DNA from: an uncultured Chromatiaceae bacterium
GTDB lineage: Bacteria > Pseudomonadota > Gammaproteobacteria > Enterobacterales > Alteromonadaceae
Length of the DNA stretch: 12,575 bases
NCBI GenBank assembly: GCA_946481195.1
Contig: CAMLNG010000057.1
Coordinates: forward strand, 1-12,575
Direction: 5' to 3'
Shown: one piece after another, positions 7,833 through 12,575 of the stretch
How positions within the stretch are numbered: position 1 is the first letter of the stretch
How the letters are laid out: every line of letters starts with the position of its first letter
Made by a program: the position numbers and the translations under genes
Notes under the pieces: model-generated
Seen by the model: the letters and a program-made list of their open reading frames with translations, nothing else
Told to the model about the DNA's origin: nothing
Database searches by the model: none

Positions 7833-8410
7833 GCGAAATATCCCGAAGCTGCGGTCAGCGTATAAATAACAAAAAGCGCACTGAAAAAATACAGATCTTT
7901 TTGCAGATACATATAAATTGAAGCGGCATCAATCACTATCCAGTACAGCCAGTTTGACACCACTTTTTTCGCCACCAGATAGGTCGTCACCACCGCAAAA
8001 CAACTGATTTGCGCGCCGAGCCAGGCAAAATCGGTGCTGGTGTATTGTTGCATCAGAAAACCCAGACCCAACCCCGCCAGCGCCGTCAGGCTAATCAGCC
8101 ACAAATGCTGTTGCCAACGCCACTCCACCACAGGTTGCGCCTGACCACTCTGGTTACGTAACTGCTGCCAGTTCCACCAGCCATAGAGCGCCATACCGGC
8201 GTAATACAGCTGCAGCAGCGCATCGGTGTAAAGATTGGCACTGAGCATAATCTGCAGCGTCAGCACAGTACTCGCCAGTGCAGCCGGCCAGCACCACAGA
8301 CTATGCCGAATGGCCAGTACTGTGTAGAACAGCGCTAACACGGTCGCAATCAGCTCCAGCGCCGTCTGTAACTGCCACTGGTTCAGCAGCTGCTGCCAGA
8401 GTTCCATCAT
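7769..8410 (-). CDS. pnuT: PnuC-family vitamin permease, predicted thiamine transporter PnuT
   Basis: A 213-residue inner-membrane protein with about seven hydrophobic segments and the Trp-rich signature of PnuC transporters: WPAALAST (41-48), LLQLYYAGMALYGWWNW (65-81) and NWLYWIVIDAASIYMYLQ (153-170). PnuC proteins carry out facilitated diffusion of nicotinamide riboside; members in TPP-riboswitch operons (PnuT) are assigned to thiamine. Operon position assigns this one to thiamine. Uptake is then driven by phosphorylation, here probably by the kinase downstream. Its ATG overlaps the stop of the preceding gene as ATGA, which suggests coupled translation; GGTGA lies 9 bases upstream. A second ATG follows at once (residue 2). 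The C-terminal tail after YFAWR overlaps the kinase start by 64 bases, longer than usual. Confidence 0.88.
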   Translation of the reverse strand: MMELWQQLLNQWQLQTALELIATVLALFYTVLAIRHSLWCWPAALASTVLTLQIMLSANLYTDALLQLYYAGMALYGWWNWQQLRNQSGQAQPVVEWRWQQHLWLISLTALAGLGLGFLMQQYTSTDFAWLGAQISCFAVVTTYLVAKKVVSNWLYWIVIDAASIYMYLQKDLYFFSALFVIYTLTAASGYFAWRSNYRQQQLNNASGICVSG

Positions 8411-8655
8411 GGCCGCAGATCACCATGCAGGAACTTCACGACAAACACCACTTTGCCATAACGCTCAAACGACCAGCGGATACAGCGCTGCAGCGCCGCC
8501 ATCACGGTATCGTATTCACCAAAAATCTGCGTGCTCATGGTGTTGGTCAGCACGTGCAGGCCCGCTTCTTTATTCAGTTCTTCGATAAAACCTTTAATCG
8601 GTTCGATGTAATCGCTGGTCAGTGGATATTTACTGATTTCGATAGAAAGTTGCAT
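8407..8655 (-). CDS. YkoF/thiamine-binding-like small protein
   Basis: An 82-residue soluble protein with the ferredoxin-like pattern of the YkoF and MTH1187/DUF77 thiamine-binding superfamily. The start is MQLSIEISKYPL followed by DYIEPIKGFIEEL. The marker NTMSTQIFGEYD (38-49) and a final strand KVVFVVKFLHGD follow. It has one domain, whereas Bacillus YkoF has two in tandem. No signal peptide or membrane segment is seen, so it should act in the cytosol, perhaps holding thiamine between PnuT and the kinase; that role is inferred. AAAGGA sits 7 bases before the ATG at 8655. It starts 21 bases after the receptor stop and overlaps pnuT by four bases, so co-expression is near certain. Thiamine itself has not been shown as ligand here. 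Confidence 0.8.
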   Translation of the reverse strand: MQLSIEISKYPLTSDYIEPIKGFIEELNKEAGLHVLTNTMSTQIFGEYDTVMAALQRCIRWSFERYGKVVFVVKFLHGDLRP

Positions 8656-8676
8656 GTCGATATCCTTTTAATGGGT

Positions 8677-10818
8677 TCAGAACTGATAAGTGGCAGTCAG
8701 GCCAATCCGGCGTGGTTCGCCAAACTGCTCGTACAAGTGGTCGCTGTAACCATCCCGCGGGTCGTTGCCAAAGTAAAAACCCCGCACCCCATAGGTCTCA
8801 TCCAGTAAGTTGCGGCTCCACAGCGCCAGTTCCCACTGCGACCACTGATAACTGGCACGAAGATTCAGCAAGTTACTGTGTGAGGCGCGGATATTTTCTG
8901 AGTCTGAATAGTAGTAACCGTCTTTGTGAGCATATTGTGCCGAAATTTGCAGTGCTTCCAGCGGCGACCAATCGGCACCTGCACTCACTTGATATTCCGG
9001 TGCCTGAGCCTGTGCGCGGCCGCTCATATCGAGCCCGGCTTTAGTAACAAAACCGCGGATCTCAGATTTAAGCACCGCACCACTGAGATGTAATACCACA
9101 GCAGGGTTCAGCTGCCAGCGGTTTTCGGTTTCCAGACCATAGTTGCGCCCGCTGAAGGCATTATCGATGTAGCCGACAAATTTGGTGCCCTGGTTAATCC
9201 AGGCTTTGAGCTGCATGTCATCGCGCCACATATAAAATGCGGAGACCCGGCTCACCAGCGTGTGATCGGCATTTTGACCTTTGACTCCAAATTCAGCATT
9301 GATCAGTTGTTCTGGTGCAAAAGTAGATTTACTTAGTAGGAAATCCTTTAACCCATTCAGTTTTGGGTTCAACGTTTCTGCCAGAGCTTCACCATTGACC
9401 CCACCGACTTTGTAGCCTTTGGACACTAAACCATAAATCTGGCTGAGCGGGCTGACCTGATAAGCCAGACTGAGTTTACCGCCCCACATCTGGTCATCGC
9501 CGTCGGTATCGATACCATTGTTGTCGGTATATTCATCCTGATATTGTTCTACACGGCCGCCATAAGTCAGGGTTAAATCCGGTGCCAGTTGCTGTTGATT
9601 TTCGGCATAAAGCGCCAGATTTTGCCGTTCAAAATCACTGATAAAATTCTGATCCAGCCAGGTGTATAAACGAGTTAAATCAATTGTTTGATGACTGGCG
9701 TACAAACCAGCAACCCAGTTATGACCCTGCTGATTTTTACTGATGAAACGTTGTTCCAGACTCAAAAAATCACGCTCACGCAGATATTGGTCGGTTGAGG
9801 AATATTCGTCCGGATGCAGGCCAACATAACCCCAGTCTTCGTCGTAACCATAATCGGTATCGGCTTTTAGCAGGCTGAGTTGCGTCAGACTATCCACGCT
9901 GGCAAAACCCTGATACTGCAGTTTCAGCGCACTGGCGTCCACATCCTGTTTGTCCTGGCCAGGTTGGTCTGACAAAGTCGTACGGTTGCGATCCAGTGAA
10001 AAGGCATCATAGCCATTGTCGATATCATGATGGTTCCACAGCCAGTCCAGTGTCAGCTCCTGATTTGGCTGGTAGCGGGTTTTCAGCCGGAAGGAAGTTT
10101 CATCGATGCCGTTGGTGTCTTCGCGCTGGAGGAATTCGTTGCGGACAAAGCCATCTGATTTTTGCCGGTCGGCGACCAGACGCACAGCCAGTTGCTCTGT
10201 CAGTGCCTGATTCAGCATCATATTGGCTTGCCAGCTGTCGTAATTCGCTGCGGTCAGTTGCAGACGTCCTTCACTGGCAAACACTGGATCAGCCGACTGC
10301 AGATTCAACATACCAGCAAGCGCATTAGCACCAAAGCGGGTGGCTTCAGGGCCACGAAACACTTCAAGCTGTGCCGTGTCGGCCAGCGATAACAGACCAA
10401 GCGCTGAATAATCAATACCGTCGACCAGTAAGCCTACTGAAGGATTAATGTTGTCGACAAACTCGCTGCGCTCTCCCACCCCGCGCATTTGTAAAAAACG
10501 ACTGCGCGATGCACCGGCCGAGGCGTTTAAATTGGCAATATTGGCAAGTAAATCATCAAGATGCTGCGCTGACTGGCGTTTAATGTCGGCCTCACCCAGT
10601 ACCACAACGCTGCCTGGCAGCTTTTGCAAATTGGTCTGACGAAAATCACCGCGGACTTCAATGCGTTCGACATCCTGTACAGTTATAGCCTGTTCTTCAG
10701 CCTGTAATGCGCCAGACACTAACAAAGCAATAGCCGAAATCGCTGGCAACAATGGGGAACGCTGTGGAGTTACAGCAAAAGTTAAAGAGTCAGATAAAGG
10801 CGAGAAGGCACGTAACAT
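8677..10818 (-). CDS. TonB-dependent outer-membrane receptor for thiamine (OMR1 type)
   Basis: A 713-residue gated outer-membrane transporter powered by TonB/ExbBD. Order: long signal peptide (1-40, core AISAIALLVSGALQA), TonB-box-like AITVQDVERIEVRG (44-57), plug domain to about residue 180 with the typical FRGPEATRFGANALAG (154-169), then a beta-barrel ending in the outer-membrane signature TATYQF. The ligand is inferred to be thiamine or its phosphates because a TPP riboswitch precedes the gene and thiamine transport and salvage genes follow. This arrangement was predicted for OMR1 receptors in Alteromonadales and Bacteroidetes. The ATG at 10818 is chosen over an adjacent TTG at 10821; GGAG lies 7 bases upstream and is partly buried in a hairpin. 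No periplasmic binding protein gene is in the operon. Confidence 0.92.
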   Translation of the reverse strand: MLRAFSPLSDSLTFAVTPQRSPLLPAISAIALLVSGALQAEEQAITVQDVERIEVRGDFRQTNLQKLPGSVVVLGEADIKRQSAQHLDDLLANIANLNASAGASRSRFLQMRGVGERSEFVDNINPSVGLLVDGIDYSALGLLSLADTAQLEVFRGPEATRFGANALAGMLNLQSADPVFASEGRLQLTAANYDSWQANMMLNQALTEQLAVRLVADRQKSDGFVRNEFLQREDTNGIDETSFRLKTRYQPNQELTLDWLWNHHDIDNGYDAFSLDRNRTTLSDQPGQDKQDVDASALKLQYQGFASVDSLTQLSLLKADTDYGYDEDWGYVGLHPDEYSSTDQYLRERDFLSLEQRFISKNQQGHNWVAGLYASHQTIDLTRLYTWLDQNFISDFERQNLALYAENQQQLAPDLTLTYGGRVEQYQDEYTDNNGIDTDGDDQMWGGKLSLAYQVSPLSQIYGLVSKGYKVGGVNGEALAETLNPKLNGLKDFLLSKSTFAPEQLINAEFGVKGQNADHTLVSRVSAFYMWRDDMQLKAWINQGTKFVGYIDNAFSGRNYGLETENRWQLNPAVVLHLSGAVLKSEIRGFVTKAGLDMSGRAQAQAPEYQVSAGADWSPLEALQISAQYAHKDGYYYSDSENIRASHSNLLNLRASYQWSQWELALWSRNLLDETYGVRGFYFGNDPRDGYSDHLYEQFGEPRRIGLTATYQF

Positions 10819-10825
10819 CAAATTG

Positions 10826-10841
10826 CTCCGGTAAAGACCGG
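10826..10841 (-). promoter_or_regulatory. Shine-Dalgarno-sequestering hairpin of the TPP switch
   Basis: In the transcript CCGGT (10841-10837) pairs with ACCGG (10832-10828) around CTTT. The last two bases of the 3' arm are the first two of the receptor's GGAG ribosome binding site (10829-10826), so the hairpin blocks initiation. The same CCGGT can instead pair with an ACCGG inside the aptamer (10888-10884), which would free the site. This predicts translational repression when TPP holds the aptamer folded. Confidence 0.6.
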
Positions 10842-10871
10842 GATCACGCGCGCGCAGCTGGAAGTTTTCAC

Positions 10872-10949
<78 letters not shown>

Positions 10950-10958
10950 TTGGCCGGC

Positions 10959-10987
10959 AGTTTAGCGGCTTTTCTGTACAGTCGCAA
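10959..10987 (-). promoter_or_regulatory. Predicted promoter of the thiamine operon
   Basis: TTGCGA (-35) and TAAACT (-10), four of six consensus bases each, with an ideal 17-base spacer on the minus strand. The transcript would begin near 10952, just ahead of the aptamer's first helix, which is where a riboswitch promoter is expected. Confidence 0.65.
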
Positions 10988-11000
10988 GAAATCAGAAAAA

Positions 11001-11029
11001 TTCATCTGGGTACAAACTGGCAAAATAAT
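11001..11029 (+). promoter_or_regulatory. Weak promoter candidate for the small secreted protein
   Basis: TTCATC and AATAAT with a 17-base spacer. The -10 is good and the -35 poor. It lies back to back with the thiamine operon promoter. A second -10-like TATAAC sits close to the gene near 11076 but lacks a -35. Confidence 0.3.
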
Positions 11030-11053
11030 TATCTGCAGCTAGGGTTAAACAGA

Positions 11054-11069
11054 ACGTCATTTTTGACGT
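11054..11069. repeat. Perfect inverted repeat ahead of the small secreted protein gene
   Basis: ACGTCA and TGACGT, 6-bp arms around TTTT, ending 23 bases before the ATG at 11093. It could be an operator or a leader hairpin. No known regulator site was recognised. Confidence 0.35.
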
Positions 11070-11092
11070 GCAGTTATAACAAGAGGAAAATT

Positions 11093-11428
11093 ATGAAAAA
11101 AAGTCTTATCATCCTGCTGGCAGCCGGGGCTCTGACCAGCAACATCGCTGTTGCGGAAGAAGCAGAAGAGGTCATGTACTCAACCGAAGGTTACTGTTTA
11201 TTATCCAATGAAGGCGCCTCAGATGAATATCTGAAGGCCTATGCCAAAAAACTGGGCGCCAAACCAACCAATACTGTCTGCGCCAACTTCAAGAAAATTG
11301 TCGAAGAATCCCGTCCACGCGAGTGGGATTATCCAGCAGGCCGCGCGTATCCGGGCAGTGTGATCAAATTGTCACCGAGCCAGGTCGCTCTATTAAAATC
11401 ACTGAAGAAAAAAGACGGCAAAATGTAA
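11093..11428 (+). CDS. Small secreted protein of unknown function
   Basis: A 111-residue protein not recognised as any known family. Residues 1-21 are a clear Sec signal peptide (KK, hydrophobic SLIILLAAGALTS, cleavage after AVA). The mature part of about 90 residues is soluble, with an acidic start EEAEE, two cysteines (Cys35 and Cys63) that could form a disulphide in the periplasm, a segment EWDYPAGRAYPGSVIKLSPSQ and a basic tail LKSLKKKDGK. The open frame continues upstream to 10919, but AGAGGAAA before the ATG at 11093 and the signal peptide fix the start. It is divergent from the thiamine operon and followed by a strong hairpin, so it is probably a single-gene transcript. Nothing in the sequence ties it to thiamine. 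Confidence 0.8.
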   Translation: MKKSLIILLAAGALTSNIAVAEEAEEVMYSTEGYCLLSNEGASDEYLKAYAKKLGAKPTNTVCANFKKIVEESRPREWDYPAGRAYPGSVIKLSPSQVALLKSLKKKDGKM

Positions 11429-11436
11429 GCCTTCAT

Positions 11437-11470
11437 CACAGCTCTGCCCGCCGGCAGAGCTGTGTTCTCT
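11437..11470 (+). terminator. Hairpin terminator after the small secreted protein gene
   Basis: A perfect 12-bp stem CACAGCTCTGCC/GGCAGAGCTGTG with loop CGCC begins 8 bases after the stop codon and is followed by TTCTCT. The stem is very strong but the U-run is poor, so some read-through into the next gene is possible. Confidence 0.65.
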
Positions 11471-11532
11471 GCCTGCTCAATTACACTTCCCTCTTGCATT
11501 TCTCGGCCAAACCACATTAACTGAGCCGCATC

Positions 11533-11542
11533 GTTCCGGAAC
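11533..11542. repeat. 10-bp palindrome GTTCCGGAAC
   Basis: A perfect palindrome just before the AAGGAAG ribosome binding site of the outer-membrane protein gene. It could bind a dimeric regulator but is short. The 92 bases from the terminator to the gene hold no convincing promoter. Confidence 0.25.
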
Positions 11543-11556
11543 AAAAGGAAGCTGTG

Positions 11557-12575
11557 ATGCGACGGATCCGATCGGCAAAAGTCTTATTATCTGGTTACTT
11601 AGGGGCACTTTTGACGTTAAGTGCCGGCCAGTTGCAGGCGGCGGAAGCCTGTATACCGCTGAAATCCATGGACGCCTTACCGCAATCAGCCCGGCACTGG
11701 AACATCAGCCAGATCCATTTTGAACGCAATGACATTTTTGACCTCAGCAGCAAACACAGCGTCTGGTTTCACCGTTTTGCCAACGATTATCACGTCATCA
11801 CCACAGAAGCAGCTTTACGCGAAGATTTGTTATTCAGCGAAGGTCAGTCACTCGACATCAGCGTGCTGGCTGAAACCGAACGGCTGTTGCGTTCACGCCG
11901 GTATCTGCGCCACGCCGACATCGTCGTATCGGCTTATTGCCCGGCCAGTCAAAGCGTTGAAGTAACAGTGCGCAGCTGGGATAACTGGTCATTGCTGCCA
12001 CGCATTTCACTCGGCCATACCGGTGGGGCCACCAAAGCCAATCTGGGGCTGGCAGAAGATAACCTGTGGGGTACCGGCAATCAGGCGCAGATTGAATACT
12101 TCACCGACAGCGAGCGCGATGGTTACAAGCTGCAATTTCATAGCCCGAACATCAGCGGCAGCCACTGGCAAACGACTATGCAATATGTCGACACCTCCGA
12201 CGGCGAAAGTTACCGGCTGAACTTGGCAAAACCCTTTTACCGCTTGTCGTCCGAGCGCGCCTACAACCTGGATATTTTCAAAGAAATCAAAGATATCAGT
12301 GAATATGCCCGCGGTGACGTTTATAACGAATACAAAAGTAATCAGCAGCTGATTGAGCTGAGCAGTGGCTGGAGTTTCTGGCGCGATAACGACAGTGTGC
12401 AGCATTTTAATGTCGGCGGGACGCTGGACGAACGGAAGTTTGACCGCAACAACGACAGTACACAGGCGCCGCCGGACAACCGTGATTTATCCCAGGTCTG
12501 GCTTGGCTGGGAATTCCTGCAATCAGATTATCGCGAGCTCACCAACTTCTTTTTGTGGAACCGTGTAGAAGACGT
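11557..12575 (+). CDS. POTRA/beta-barrel outer-membrane protein, Omp85 (BamA/TamA-like) superfamily, 3' end outside window
   Basis: 339 codons are visible. A signal peptide (1-28, core VLLSGYLGALLTLSAG, ending LQA) leads into a region (about 47-140) with POTRA features: TTEAALREDLLFSEGQSLD, then AETERLLRSRRYLRHADIVV and the strand SVEVTVRSWDNWSLLP. From about residue 145 alternating strands with ISLGHTGGATKANLGLAEDN and LWGTGNQ look like the first strands of a beta-barrel, as in BamA/TamA relatives with a single POTRA. Cys32 and Cys128 lie in the mature part. The role is unknown: such proteins may insert or secrete other proteins, or act as pores. The ATG at 11557 follows AAGGAAG at 6-base spacing. 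It is on the same strand as the small secreted protein, 128 bases downstream and beyond a hairpin, so co-transcription is possible only by read-through. Confidence 0.75.
   Translation, partial: MRRIRSAKVLLSGYLGALLTLSAGQLQAAEACIPLKSMDALPQSARHWNISQIHFERNDIFDLSSKHSVWFHRFANDYHVITTEAALREDLLFSEGQSLDISVLAETERLLRSRRYLRHADIVVSAYCPASQSVEVTVRSWDNWSLLPRISLGHTGGATKANLGLAEDNLWGTGNQAQIEYFTDSERDGYKLQFHSPNISGSHWQTTMQYVDTSDGESYRLNLAKPFYRLSSERAYNLDIFKEIKDISEYARGDVYNEYKSNQQLIELSSGWSFWRDNDSVQHFNVGGTLDERKFDRNNDSTQAPPDNRDLSQVWLGWEFLQSDYRELTNFFLWNRVED

Noticed and set aside
8278..8808. 176-codon plus-strand frame across pnuT, the YkoF-like gene and the receptor end
   Set aside because: It is antisense to three well supported genes and its translation has no family features.
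10846..10857. Alternating CG run (ACGCGCGCGC) in the riboswitch linker
   Set aside because: Short and without a partner; probably only linker between aptamer and start-site hairpin.
12007..12405. 132-codon minus-strand frame inside the outer-membrane protein gene
   Set aside because: It is a shadow of the Omp85-like coding frame, with no ribosome binding site or recognisable domain.

Overview
The window looks like a chromosomal segment from a gammaproteobacterium of the Alteromonas/Rheinheimera/Alishewanella type. This is inferred from moderate GC, NhaB and oligopeptidase B sequences very close to enteric and Vibrio versions, and a TonB-dependent receptor under a TPP riboswitch. No transposase, integrase, phage gene, tRNA, rRNA or CRISPR array was seen. 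Almost every base belongs to a recognisable gene or a short control region.

Layout. Positions 1-4250 hold sodium/proton antiport genes on the minus strand: nhaB with its own promoter and a structured leader, then a large MrpA subunit that runs off the left edge. A bidirectional terminator at 4346-4371 separates them from a minus-strand oligopeptidase B (4402-6537) that carries a secretion signal. A 60-residue helix-turn-helix protein (6780-6962, plus) is divergent from the peptidase. Its end overlaps, tail to tail, the last gene of the next operon.

Positions 6936-10990 are one minus-strand vitamin B1 uptake and salvage operon. In transcription order it has a sigma70-like promoter, a TPP riboswitch with a readable Shine-Dalgarno-sequestering platform, a TonB-dependent outer-membrane receptor, a single-domain YkoF/thiamine-binding-like protein, a PnuC-family permease (PnuT type) and a ThiK-like kinase. 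The proposed route is thiamine crossing the outer membrane by the receptor and the inner membrane by PnuT, possible cytosolic binding by the YkoF-like protein, and trapping as thiamine monophosphate. High TPP should shut the operon off at translation.

Divergent from this operon, on the plus strand, are a small secreted protein of unknown function (11093-11428) with its own terminator, and the first 339 codons of an outer-membrane protein with a POTRA-like domain and a beta-barrel (11557 to the right edge).

The items most worth a second look are the four-gene thiamine operon with its stand-alone YkoF-like protein, the switch predicted between the TPP aptamer and the start-site hairpin, the structured leader of nhaB beside a second sodium antiporter, and the unrecognised 111-residue secreted protein.
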